Source: Bradyrhizobium sp. SSBR45G
GTDB lineage: Bacteria > Pseudomonadota > Alphaproteobacteria > Rhizobiales > Xanthobacteraceae
Reading direction: 5' to 3'
Assembly: GCF_030159255.1 (NCBI RefSeq)
Contig: NZ_BSCT01000042.1
Coordinates: 1 to 64,000, forward strand
DNA: 64,000 nucleotides
Each line of letters begins with the position of its first letter. The first letter of the stretch is position 1. The notes under the pieces were generated by a model. That model saw only the letters and a list, made by a program, of their open reading frames with translations. It was not told the origin of the DNA and did no database searches. The position numbers and the translations under genes were made by a program. Of this stretch, positions 28,973 to 37,687 are shown piece after piece.

Positions 28973-29746
28973 ATGGCTGGCGCATGCGCAGGCTGTGCCG
29001 ACGGAACCGAGCTGCCGTTTGCCTTCAAGATGGCGTTCCAGCCGATCGTCGATGTCGGCGCGCACAGGATCTGGGGCTACGAGGCGCTGGTGCGCGGGCC
29101 CAACGGCGAGAGCGCCCACAGCGTGCTCAGCCAGCTCACCGAGATGCAGCTTTACAAGTTCGACCAGTCGGCGCGGGTGCTGGCGATCGAGACCGCCGGC
29201 CGCCTGTTCGACGACCCGAGCGCGCGGCTGTCGATCAACTTCATGCCCAACGCGGTCTACGAGCCGCGCGCCTGCATCCAGAAGTCGCTGGCGGCGGCGA
29301 AGCGCGCCAGCTTTCCGGCTGAGAACCTGATGTTCGAGTTCACCGAGAACGAGCGCATGGCGAGCCCCGATCATGTCGAGCGCATCGTCAAGAGCTACAA
29401 GGAGCTCGGCTTCTGGACCGCGCTCGACGATTTCGGCGCCGGCTATGCCGGCCTCAATCTGCTGGCGCGGCTGCAGCCGAACCTGATCAAGATCGACATG
29501 GAGCTGCTCCGCGACATCCATCGCCATCCCGCCAAGCAGGTGATCGTGTCGGGCGTCGCCGCCATGGCGCGCCAGCTCGACATCGAGGTGCTGGCCGAGG
29601 GCGTCGAGAGCGAGGCGGAGTTCACCGTGCTGCGCTCTGCGGGCATCAACCTGTTCCAGGGCTATTACTTCGCAAGACCGGCGCTGATGACGCTGCCCGA
29701 GGTGGCGTGGCTCGCCGAGCCGGCGCGGGACCTGGCAGCGGGCTGA
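28973..29746 (+). CDS. EAL-domain cyclic-di-GMP phosphodiesterase
   Basis: The 257-residue protein is almost entirely an EAL domain. The metal and catalytic residues appear intact: E in EALVRG, N in SINFMPN, E in FEFTENE, the aspartate pair in LDDFGAGYAG, K in IKIDMEL, E in LAEGVESE and Q in FQGYYFARP. It should therefore hydrolyse c-di-GMP, lowering the signal for sessile growth. There is no GGDEF, PAS or membrane segment; a short N-terminus with GACAGCADG (two cysteines) precedes the domain and could sense metal or redox. It is monocistronic. Confidence 0.92.
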   Translation: MAGACAGCADGTELPFAFKMAFQPIVDVGAHRIWGYEALVRGPNGESAHSVLSQLTEMQLYKFDQSARVLAIETAGRLFDDPSARLSINFMPNAVYEPRACIQKSLAAAKRASFPAENLMFEFTENERMASPDHVERIVKSYKELGFWTALDDFGAGYAGLNLLARLQPNLIKIDMELLRDIHRHPAKQVIVSGVAAMARQLDIEVLAEGVESEAEFTVLRSAGINLFQGYYFARPALMTLPEVAWLAEPARDLAAG

Positions 29747-30046
29747 GCCTGCGCATCCGCGATCGCCGCCGCGGAGCAGGCCAAAACGCGCGCACGCGCT
29801 CGCCCCGCCGATCGTCTCCAGAAAATGCCCAAACGGCCCATCATGTTCCGCTCATGTTCTCCAAGCCTTTAATTGGGCGTCTGCCTGATTAAAGGAAAGG
29901 GCCATTTCGTTTAGTTACGGTCTGGCCGTGCCACCGAAGCCGCCGTTGGACCTTGGTCCAGCTGTTTGCGCTCTATGATACGGCCCGCTGCGGCCGTTGA
30001 ATCTTTCTTGGTGGCCAGAGTTTCCGCTCGACCTGTTGGAGGCGCG
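29747..30046. other. Gap without a supported gene
   Basis: These 300 bases follow the EAL gene and precede the convergent LRR gene. They include an AT-richer stretch at about 29855-29920, but no gene, RNA or clear terminator hairpin is visible. Confidence 0.35.
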
Positions 30047-30586
30047 CTAGCGGATCATTGTGGGCGGCGGACAAAACGCGTCCGAGCATCCCGTCTCCGC
30101 GTAAAAGCGCGCGACGTCCCGCTTGGGATATTTGGAGCAGCGCAGCGATTTGAGATTCTTGCAGGATTTCAGCGGTTCCAATGATCTGTCGCGCGGCCGG
30201 ACGCCGAACAATTCCAGATGCTGCAGCGACGCGATCCCGGCAAGCGGCTCCAGGGACTCGACGGTCTGAACCTTGCCGCTCGAATCCCAGCTTGGCAAAG
30301 TCGCCAGCGACAAGGCGGCGAGGTTCGGCAGGCGGCCGAGCGGCGCAAGATCATGCGCGTTTGGAAAGTGGCAGATGCTGAGGCTTACGAGCTGCGTACA
30401 TTGGGCAAGGTGATCGAAGCCTGCATCGGGATACGCAAGAATAGCCAGCTCTCTCAGATTTCTGAAAGATGACAGAAAGCTGAAACTCCCGAAACTGCAG
30501 CTCCATATCTTCAGCGCAGAGACGGACTCGGGATTGTCGACACCGGGGAATGCTGACGAATTGTCCCTGATGAAGGCGACGAACAT
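30047..30586 (-). CDS. Leucine-rich-repeat protein
   Basis: The 179-residue protein is built from about five irregular leucine-rich repeats (LRELAILAYP, LVSLSICHFP, LAALSLATLP, LQHLELFGVR, LKSLRCSKYP), each with the L-x-x-L pattern and a following loop. It has no signal peptide or membrane segment and would form a small curved cytosolic binding scaffold. The C-terminus is cysteine-containing (TGCSDAFCPPP). The partner is unknown; similar solitary LRR proteins in other bacteria include immunity-type proteins, but no toxin gene is adjacent. The ribosome site is weak. Confidence 0.65.
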   Translation of the reverse strand: MFVAFIRDNSSAFPGVDNPESVSALKIWSCSFGSFSFLSSFRNLRELAILAYPDAGFDHLAQCTQLVSLSICHFPNAHDLAPLGRLPNLAALSLATLPSWDSSGKVQTVESLEPLAGIASLQHLELFGVRPRDRSLEPLKSCKNLKSLRCSKYPKRDVARFYAETGCSDAFCPPPTMIR

Positions 30587-30817
30587 GCAACGGTCTCAAA
30601 GCTTCAATCGCAGATCCGTTGGCCCTCAGCCCTCGGTCAGGTCATCGAACCATCCTGCACGGTAGGCATGTGATCTGCGCCTGTCCATTGTCTCGGGCAG
30701 GTGTCCCCCGGTTCGGTGGAAGTGGCCGCCAAAGGTGGCTCCCTTCCCCAGCCCAGGGCTATCGCATTTGAAGACATCGGGCCATTGCGGCAGCAATGCA
30801 TGCCAATTTGTTGCTCC

Positions 30818-30902
30818 GTCATGCCCGGGCTTGTCCCGGGCATCCACGTCGTTCCCGGCATGCCGAACGACGTGGATGGCCGGGACAGGCCCGGCCATGA
30901 CG
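30818..30902. repeat. Palindromic intergenic repeat (family B)
   Basis: The 85-bp unit starts GTCATGCCCGGGCTTGTCCC and ends GGCCGGGACAGGCCCGGCCATGACG; inner arms CCACGTCGTTC and GAACGACGTGG also pair. Frames on both strands read through it, giving a typical spurious 'MPGLVPGIHV' peptide. The rest of the 501-base gap 30587-31087 holds no gene I can support. Confidence 0.75.
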
Positions 30903-31087
30903 CCTGGGAGGGAGACGAGTGCAAAACTGCGAACCTCAAATGCGATAGCCCTGCTTCCCAGCCCCCCATCCGCGGCGGGCCGCAATTCCGAAACAGCGGG
31001 GCTGGCGCGGCCGGAATGCTCTAAAAGCATCATCGCGCCGTGCGTCGCGTCCGGCGCCCCAGCTCCTGCAGTGCCAAAATCCGCCGC

Positions 31088-32305
31088 ATGCCGCCCGTCA
31101 TCGCCGATCCCTCCATTCTGCGCGTCCTCATCGTCCTGGCCATCACCCAGCTGATCGCCTGGGGCACGCTCAGCCTGCCGGCGGTGATCGGACGGGCCAT
31201 GGCGGCGGACCTGGAGATGGACCTGACGGCGATCTTCGCCAGCACCACGGTGCTCTACATGGCGATGGGACTGTGCTCGCCCCTGCTGGCGCGCCCCTTC
31301 GTCAAGCAGGGCGGCCGCCGGGTGATGATCGCCGGCACGGTGCTCGCCGCGCCCGGCTATGCGCTGCTGTCGGTCGCGCAGGGGCCGCTGTCCTATTACG
31401 CGGCGTGGCTGCTGCTCGGTATCGCCGGCAGCGCGACGCTTTCGACCGCCTCCTACATCGTGCTCAACGAGGTCGCGGGCCTGCGTGCGCGCAGCGCCAT
31501 CGGGGCGCTGATGCTGGTCACCGGCCTGTCGAGCAGCATCTTCTGGCCGGTCACCTCAGCGCTGTCGGCCTATATCGGCTGGCGCAGCACCTGCCTCGTC
31601 TATGCCGGCCTGCTGCTGCTGGTGTCGCTGCCGCTGTTCGTGTTCCTGCTGCCCCGGCGCGTCCATGATCATCTGCCGCCCGCGTCGGACGCGGCGGCCT
31701 CAGTGCCTGCGTCCAGGCCGGCGCGCAGCACGTTCTACCTGCTGGTCGGCGCCTCCGGCCTCAACGCCTTCGTCGCCTTCGGCATGGGCGCGGTGCTGAT
31801 CGAGCTGTTGAAGGCCGAGGGCCTGTCGGCGGCGGAGGCGATCGGCTTCGGCTCGATGCTGGGCGTGATCCAGATCAGCGCGCGCGTGATCGATTTCCTC
31901 GGCGGCGGCCGCTGGGACGGCATCACCACCGCGATCGTCGCCGGGTTGGCGCTGCCGGTGGCGATGCTGCTGCTGATGCTGAGCCACGGCTCGCATGCCG
32001 CGATCGCCATGTTCATGCTGGTCTATGGTCTCGGCACCGGCGCCTTGGCGGTGGCGCGCGCGACCATGCCGCTGGTGTTCTACGACAAGGCGGCGTTCGC
32101 CAAGGCCTCCGCCCAGATCGGGCTGCCGATGAACGTGCTGTCGGCGGTCTCGGCGCCGATCCTGGTCGAGCTGCTGACGCGCTACGGCAGCAACGCGCCG
32201 CTGGCGCTGAGCCTGGTGTGCTCCTGTGCCGCCGTCGCGATGCTGCTGCTGCTGCGGCAGCGGCGGCCGGCGCCCGCGGCAGTGTCGCCCCAGACGACCG
32301 GTTGA
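31088..32305 (+). CDS. MFS transporter
   Basis: The 405-residue carrier has about 12 membrane segments. The start TQLIAWGTLSLPAVIGRAMA and the small-residue-rich helices place it in the YnfM/CynX-like or unspecified MFS branch; no substrate signature is visible. A hydrophilic loop of about 30 residues (HDHLPPASDAAASVPASRPA) separates the two six-helix halves. The start is chosen at ATG 31088 because it leaves a short tail before the first helix; no strong ribosome site is seen. It stands alone. Confidence 0.82.
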   Translation: MPPVIADPSILRVLIVLAITQLIAWGTLSLPAVIGRAMAADLEMDLTAIFASTTVLYMAMGLCSPLLARPFVKQGGRRVMIAGTVLAAPGYALLSVAQGPLSYYAAWLLLGIAGSATLSTASYIVLNEVAGLRARSAIGALMLVTGLSSSIFWPVTSALSAYIGWRSTCLVYAGLLLLVSLPLFVFLLPRRVHDHLPPASDAAASVPASRPARSTFYLLVGASGLNAFVAFGMGAVLIELLKAEGLSAAEAIGFGSMLGVIQISARVIDFLGGGRWDGITTAIVAGLALPVAMLLLMLSHGSHAAIAMFMLVYGLGTGALAVARATMPLVFYDKAAFAKASAQIGLPMNVLSAVSAPILVELLTRYGSNAPLALSLVCSCAAVAMLLLLRQRRPAPAAVSPQTTG

Positions 32306-33178
32306 GTCGCCCGTCGGGCCAGGGGGCTCCTGCGAACGGCGCGACGGGCAGCCTCGTCGCAAGACATTCCCCTGCGCCAGGACAGGAAGTTCATCTGCAG
32401 CTGCAGGCACATCGACTCATCCAGATGCGGCCGCCCAAAATCCGGGCTTTCGCTTTATCGGAAAATGTGATTGTCTAGCGTCGTCCCGCCTCATCGACGA
32501 GGGGCGCTGCGCATCGTCAGGAGCGTTGGGGTGGGATGCGATGGACGTGCAGGTGCCGACTGACGAGCGGTGCCGGTGCGGACGGCGAAGTCGCGTGGTC
32601 CTGATACCCCGAAGCTGGTATCCCCGCGGCAGCAAGCCTGAGGCGTGCTGTCGCGCACGGTGGCCAACAAGCCCGGTGCACCGAGGAGAGCGCGTATAAG
32701 CCGGAACACCATTGCGCAGGGAAGGCCGGGTCATTTCGGCTGAACCTGTGGTTCCTGCCCCGTGCATTCCTTTCGCACGGGGGCCGCAGGAATCAGTCGA
32801 TGCCTGGTCTTCCCTGCGCCCTCGATGACACGAGGGCCGAATTGCACAAAGCTCGGGCGCTCGGCGCGTCGCGACAACGCGCAGCTATGCAAAGACCTCG
32901 TGGAACTCGGCGGGGGGAAACTCGACCGGCGTCTGCCATCGGCTGGGGGCCCGTCGATCGAGGCCGGGCCGCCGAACGGACCGCGTGATCGCGTCGACAC
33001 TATCACATGTTACTTTTTCGGCGATCGAAGCGTCGGTTGTCCCCTAGTGAGGGTTCGCGCAAACGAATGTTTCTCATTCCAAAGACTAATTAGTTCGTGG
33101 GCCGCCGTGAGCACGGATAGCAAACAATTAATGTGCGCTTGGTATCGTGCATACGGCCCATGCAATGAGAATCAGAAA
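32306..33178. other. Long gap without a supported gene
   Basis: About 870 bases separate the MFS gene from the second chemoreceptor. Frames are open on both strands around 32417-32767 and 32762-33178, but their products are rich in R, P and S, lack domains and resemble spurious peptides that recur in Bradyrhizobium intergenic DNA. A dispersed repeat is likely. The AT-rich stretch at about 33000-33150 probably contains the chemoreceptor promoter. Confidence 0.4.
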
Positions 33179-34876
33179 ATGCGACACCTGACTGTCTATC
33201 AGCGTCTGGCGGCGATCATCGCCGTGATGTCGATTGCACTGTTCGCCGTCTCCGCCATGCAGATCCTGATGCTGCGGGGAACCGTTCTCGAGGAACGACA
33301 GGCCATGGTGCGCAATCTGGTGGATTCCGCCACGAAGGTCCTCAGCTACTATGACGCTGCGGCGACGTCCGGCAAGCTCGCGCCGGAACAGGCGCGGCAG
33401 CAGGCCTTCGCCGCGATCGGCGCGATGCGCTGGGGGCAGTATTCGGACTATCTCGGCGTCTATGGAACGGGTACGTCGGATGCCGGCGTGACCTATGTCC
33501 ACGCCAACCCCAAATACATCAACGTCAATCGCTGGGACTTCAAGGATTCGACCGGCAAGCTGCTGATCCAGGACATCGTGCGCGCGGCGCGCGCCGGCGG
33601 TGGCTTCGTCGAATATCGGGTGCCGCGCGCCGGGGGAACCACCGAGCTGCCGAAGATGTCGTATGTCGGCGCCTATGGCAGCGGCGACAAGATGCTGGCG
33701 ATCCAGGCCGGCGTCTATGTCGACGACATCGACGCGGTCGTCTATCAGCGCGCGTTGTGGGCCGGCCTCGGCGGGCTGGCGGGCCTGATCGTCGCCGGCA
33801 TGGTGGCGTTCTGGCTTGGTCGCGGCATCGTCGCGCCGCTCGATCGAACCTGCGCGGTCATGGACGAGCTGACCCGGGGCAATCTCGGATTCGAGGTGCC
33901 GTACACCGGCCGCAGGAACGAGATCGGCCGCATGGCGCGCAGCCTGCAGATCTTCAAGGATCATCTCGCTGAGAGCGAGCGCATGAGGGCCGAGCAGGAG
34001 CAGTCGAAGCAGCGCGCGGCCGAGGAGCGGCGCGCGGTGCTGGCGCGCATCGCCGACGAGTTCGAGCGCTCGATCGGTGGCGTGATCCAGACCACGACGA
34101 AAGCCGCCGGCGAGTTGCAGTCATCGGCGCAGTCGATGTCCGGCATCGTCTCCGGTACGTCCGATCAGACGGCGAAGGTCGCGTCCGCCGCCGAGCAGAC
34201 CTCGAAGAACGTGCAGACGGTGTCGAGTTCGGCCGAGCAGCTGTCGTCGTCGATCCAGGAGATCGCCAAGCAGGTCACGCAGTCCTCGTCGATTGCCCAG
34301 AATGCGGTCGAGCAGGCGAGCAAGACCGAGGCCATGGTCGAGAAGCTGGTGCATGCCACGCAGAAGATCGGCGAGGTCATGGCGCTGATCCAGACCATTG
34401 CCGGCCAGACCAACCTGCTGGCGTTGAACGCGACGATCGAATCGGCGCGTGCGGGCGAGGCCGGCAAGGGCTTCGCCGTGGTCGCCAACGAGGTCAAGGC
34501 GCTGTCGGCGCAGACCGCCAAGGCCACCGAGGAAATCACCAGCCAGATCGAGGCGATCCGCGATGCCACCGGCTCGACGGTGACCGCGATCCGCGACATC
34601 GGCGCGACGATCGGGCAGATGAACGAGATCACCGAGGCGATCGCCTCCGCGGTCGAGGAGCAGGGCGCTGCCACCCAGGAGATTGCGCGCAGTGTCCAGC
34701 AGGCGGCGCAGGGCACCAAGGGCGTGATGCAGCACATCGCCGGCGTCCGCGAGGCGTCAGGCCAGGTCGGCGCCGCCGCGGCCCAGGTGCTGAGCGCGGC
34801 GGCCGAGCTCGGCCATCAGTCGAAGGAGCTGAAGAACCAGACCGGCCACTTCCTCGGCAACGTCCGGGCGGCGTGA
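33179..34876 (+). CDS. Methyl-accepting chemotaxis protein with single Cache domain
   Basis: The 565-residue receptor has an N-terminal membrane helix (about 10-32), a periplasmic single Cache domain (about 35-185; features include YYDAAATSGKL, AFAAIGAMRWGQYSDYLGVY and HANPKYINVN), a second helix (about 194-215), HAMP (RGIVAPLDRTCAVMDELTRG) and the signalling hairpin with GQTNLLALNATIESARAGEA. Cache domains of this type bind small organic acids such as pyruvate or acetate in other species. ATG 33179 is preferred over an in-frame start 139 codons earlier because it places the first helix at the N-terminus. Confidence 0.92.
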   Translation: MRHLTVYQRLAAIIAVMSIALFAVSAMQILMLRGTVLEERQAMVRNLVDSATKVLSYYDAAATSGKLAPEQARQQAFAAIGAMRWGQYSDYLGVYGTGTSDAGVTYVHANPKYINVNRWDFKDSTGKLLIQDIVRAARAGGGFVEYRVPRAGGTTELPKMSYVGAYGSGDKMLAIQAGVYVDDIDAVVYQRALWAGLGGLAGLIVAGMVAFWLGRGIVAPLDRTCAVMDELTRGNLGFEVPYTGRRNEIGRMARSLQIFKDHLAESERMRAEQEQSKQRAAEERRAVLARIADEFERSIGGVIQTTTKAAGELQSSAQSMSGIVSGTSDQTAKVASAAEQTSKNVQTVSSSAEQLSSSIQEIAKQVTQSSSIAQNAVEQASKTEAMVEKLVHATQKIGEVMALIQTIAGQTNLLALNATIESARAGEAGKGFAVVANEVKALSAQTAKATEEITSQIEAIRDATGSTVTAIRDIGATIGQMNEITEAIASAVEEQGAATQEIARSVQQAAQGTKGVMQHIAGVREASGQVGAAAAQVLSAAAELGHQSKELKNQTGHFLGNVRAA

Positions 34877-34899
34877 GGTGTGCGGCGGATGGGCGTGGC

Positions 34900-35358
34900 T
34901 CAGCCGCCGATCTGAGTGAGCCGATCGAGCAGCGTGGCCTGCGCCGGATTGATGCGGCGCCTCGCCTCGGCGAGATCGAACCACGCGGCGCGGTCCACTT
35001 CTGGAATGCGTTGGATGCGGCCGCTGCGCGGCGGCCATTCGAGCTCGAACGTGTTGCTGGTGATCGCCTCGGCATCAAGATCGATCTCGGCGGCAAAGGC
35101 CTCGACAACCTTCCCACCGCGCTGCCGGATCGCGCCGAGCGGGATCAAAGCGGCGCTCAACTTGGTGCCGAGCTCCTCGGCGAATTCGCGCCGCGCCACC
35201 GCCTCGGCGTCCTCGCCCGCGCCGAACTCGCCCTTCGGGATCGACCAGGCGCCGAGATCCTTGTTGCGCCAGAACGGTCCGCCAGGATGCACCAGCAACA
35301 CCTCGAGGGAGCCAGCCGTTCGGCGAAAGGCGAGCACGCCCGCGCTGCGCGCCGGCAT
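34900..35358 (-). CDS. Nudix hydrolase
   Basis: The 152-residue protein has a complete Nudix box, GEFGAGEDAEAVARREFAEE followed by LG, matching GX5EX7REUXEEXGU, so it should cleave a nucleoside-diphosphate-linked substrate using magnesium. The N-terminal strand SAGVLAFRRTAGSLEVLLVHPGG is typical of the diadenosine-polyphosphate/NTP-type branch. It starts 4 bases after the DUF763 stop and the two are surely co-transcribed. Confidence 0.92.
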   Translation of the reverse strand: MPARSAGVLAFRRTAGSLEVLLVHPGGPFWRNKDLGAWSIPKGEFGAGEDAEAVARREFAEELGTKLSAALIPLGAIRQRGGKVVEAFAAEIDLDAEAITSNTFELEWPPRSGRIQRIPEVDRAAWFDLAEARRRINPAQATLLDRLTQIGG

Positions 35359-35362
35359 GACC

Positions 35363-36604
35363 TCACGCCTCGCCGGTGCGCTGGATGAGATCGCGCTCCC
35401 AGCCGAACACCGAGCGTCCGTCGAGCTCGGGCGAGGCCGCGCGCTCGGTGGCGATGAAGGCGTCGAGCGACGGACCGGTCGCGCTGCGCTCCAGCCGGCG
35501 CGCCTGGTCGTCGAGCCGCTTCAGCGCCGACATCGCCTCGTCGCGGCCGAGCCTGGCCTGTCCGACCGCCGATTTGAGCACGCGGATGGTCTCGTCATAG
35601 ACCTTGATCGGCACCGGATAGGGATGCCGATCCTTGCCGCCATGCGCCAGCGAGAACCGCGCCGGATCCGTGAACCGATACGGCGCGCCGTGCACGACTT
35701 CGGCGACCATGGCGAGCGAGCGCACGGTGCGGGCGCCGACACCGGGCGTCAGCAGCAGCTCGGGGAAATCCACCGGGCCGCGCTCGGCCGCCGCTGCGAG
35801 CGTGCCGTGCAGCCTGCGGGCGAACACGTCCTTCGGCCTGACGTCATGATGATCCGGCATGATCAGATGCGGGAGCAGGCCCTGCGCCGGCTCCGGCGCG
35901 CTCAGCCGCTCGAACTCGGTGACGACGCGGTCGGGGCCGAGCTCGGTCAGCAGCTCGAGCTGGGCGTTGCGCGACGGCGCGGCGCGCCTGTCGGTGAGGT
36001 TGACGATCTCGCCCTGGGCGGGACCGTCGATCGCGCTGTGTGGAGCATCGACGAAGTTCGCCAGATCGCGCGAATGCCAGTGATAGCGCCGCGCCTGGCG
36101 CGCCTCGCCATTCATGCCCTGCTGCACGACGGTCCACTTGCCATCGGCGGTGACGAAGAAGCCGTGCAGATAGAGATCGAAGCCGTCCTGCACGGCGGCG
36201 CTGTCGACCTTGGCGACGAGCTTGCTGGTCCGCACCAGATCCTCGCCGTCGAGGCCGAGCCGATCGCTGAGCAGCCGCAGCTCGTCCGGTGTCTTGCGCG
36301 AATGCTCGCCGCGGCCGCCGCAGACGAAGATGCCGAGCTCGCCGGACAGCGGCTTCAGCCCGCGCTTCAGGGCGCCGATCACGCTGGTGGTAATGCCCGA
36401 GGAATGCCAGTCCATGCCCATGACGGCGCCGAACGACTGGAACCAGAACGGATGCGACAGCCGGCTCAGGAATTCGTCGCGGCCGTAATGGTGCACGATC
36501 GCCTGGGTGATGATGGCGCCAAGCGAGGCCATGCGCGTGCCGAGCCACGCCGGGACGCGCCCGGAATGGAGCGGAAGATCAGCGCTGCCGGTGCGTCGGG
36601 CCAT
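35363..36604 (-). CDS. DUF763 family protein
   Basis: The 413-residue protein matches the uncharacterised DUF763 family: the start RTGSADLPLHSGRVPAWLGTRM, the glycine-rich CGGRGEHSRKTPDEL block, FDLYLHGFFVTADGKWTVVQ, MNGEARQARRYHW, and a helix-hairpin-helix-like LLLTPGVGARTVRSLAM followed by HGGKDRHPYPVP. The HhH-like motif suggests nucleic-acid binding; the enzymatic role is unknown. It is first in a two-gene unit with the Nudix hydrolase, which hints at nucleotide or nucleic-acid chemistry. Confidence 0.85.
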   Translation of the reverse strand: MARRTGSADLPLHSGRVPAWLGTRMASLGAIITQAIVHHYGRDEFLSRLSHPFWFQSFGAVMGMDWHSSGITTSVIGALKRGLKPLSGELGIFVCGGRGEHSRKTPDELRLLSDRLGLDGEDLVRTSKLVAKVDSAAVQDGFDLYLHGFFVTADGKWTVVQQGMNGEARQARRYHWHSRDLANFVDAPHSAIDGPAQGEIVNLTDRRAAPSRNAQLELLTELGPDRVVTEFERLSAPEPAQGLLPHLIMPDHHDVRPKDVFARRLHGTLAAAAERGPVDFPELLLTPGVGARTVRSLAMVAEVVHGAPYRFTDPARFSLAHGGKDRHPYPVPIKVYDETIRVLKSAVGQARLGRDEAMSALKRLDDQARRLERSATGPSLDAFIATERAASPELDGRSVFGWERDLIQRTGEA

Positions 36605-36694
36605 GCGATCCTTGCAAAGCGAATGCGTCGCGCCAATCTAACAGATGGCGCGCCAAAGTGCGATGCATCCGGGCGTGGCCCTTGGTCCTTGACG

Positions 36695-37675
36695 CTATCC
36701 GGTTTGTGCGAGATGGCCGATCCAGTTCCCGAACAGCACGCGCGCCGCGCTTTCGGCGGCGAGGTCGGGACGAAGCGTCAGCCCGGGAAGCTCGGCCGCG
36801 ATCGTCGGGTCCCGCTTTTCCCTGGCGCGCCTCTCGAACGCGTCGAGGACCGCCTCGGTCTCGGTGCTGAAATAGGAGGCCGGCAGGCGAGGATAGTCGT
36901 CGCGCTGGCCGGCGAGAAACCGTGCGATATCGCGCATGTATTCGCGCTGCAGGGACAGTGCGTCATATTCCGGGTGGCCCTGGAAGAACACGAACCGGCT
37001 CGGCATCGAACGTGCGAAGATGTCGACGCCGACCTGGTCGGACCGGGTCAGAATGTCGTAGCCGCGCGCCGCCAGCAGCGGCTCGTTGACGGCGTTGAGG
37101 CGGGAGTGCGGCACCTGTAGCGGCGCGTGGATGCCGTGCGTGAGCCAGTCGTCCTGAACCTTAACGCAGTCGAAGATGCCGGAGCATTTGCCGGCGAGCC
37201 GCTGCCGCTCGATGTCGTCGAGATGCAGCACCGCGGCGTGCGCCGCGAGACACGACCAGATCGTCGTGCGGGTGTTCGTCCTGGCCCAGTCGATGACCGA
37301 GGTCAGGTCCGACCAATAGGGCTCGTCGCGCAGCGTCGCTGCCATGGGCTCGGCCCCGGTCACGATCAGCCCGTCGAGGCCGAGGCCGTCGAGACGGTCG
37401 ATGTCGGTGTAGCTCTGGGCGACATGGCTCCTGGCCGTCTGCGAGCGCGCGATCGACGGCAGCGAGAAGCAGTGCAGGCGGATGCGGACGTGCCGCGGCG
37501 CGGATTGCTGCAGGAGGCGCGCGATCTGCAGGTCAGTCGCCTTCAGCGCGCTGTCGGGCATGTTGTTGACGAGACCGATCGCGAGCTCGATCGATCGCCG
37601 CGCGCGTCCGTCATGGTCCACGGGCGCGAGGGCAGGGCTGGTGATCCTGCGATGTCGGTCGAACAGCAGGGTCAT
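36695..37675 (-). CDS. metA: Homoserine O-acyltransferase (MetA family)
   Basis: The 326-residue enzyme activates homoserine for methionine synthesis. The catalytic triad is visible: C142 in WSCLAAHAA, H234 and E236 in FQGHPEYD. The MetA marks NNMPDSALKATDLQ and VPHSR are present. At position 111, which is glycine in succinyl- and glutamate in acetyl-transferases, this protein has methionine (VTGAEPM), so the acyl donor cannot be called. It starts 12 bases after the MetY stop; the two consecutive steps (acylation, sulfhydrylation) form one operon. Confidence 0.88.
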   Translation of the reverse strand: MTLLFDRHRRITSPALAPVDHDGRARRSIELAIGLVNNMPDSALKATDLQIARLLQQSAPRHVRIRLHCFSLPSIARSQTARSHVAQSYTDIDRLDGLGLDGLIVTGAEPMAATLRDEPYWSDLTSVIDWARTNTRTTIWSCLAAHAAVLHLDDIERQRLAGKCSGIFDCVKVQDDWLTHGIHAPLQVPHSRLNAVNEPLLAARGYDILTRSDQVGVDIFARSMPSRFVFFQGHPEYDALSLQREYMRDIARFLAGQRDDYPRLPASYFSTETEAVLDAFERRAREKRDPTIAAELPGLTLRPDLAAESAARVLFGNWIGHLAQTG

Positions 37676-37687
37676 CGGCTGACGGCT

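Noticed and set aside
30626..31033. Open frames on both strands encoding MPGLVPGIHV-like peptides
   Set aside because: They are readings of the palindromic repeat at 30818-30902.
32417..33000. Open frames on both strands before the second chemoreceptor
   Set aside because: No domain, no ribosome site and biased composition; probably dispersed non-coding repeat.
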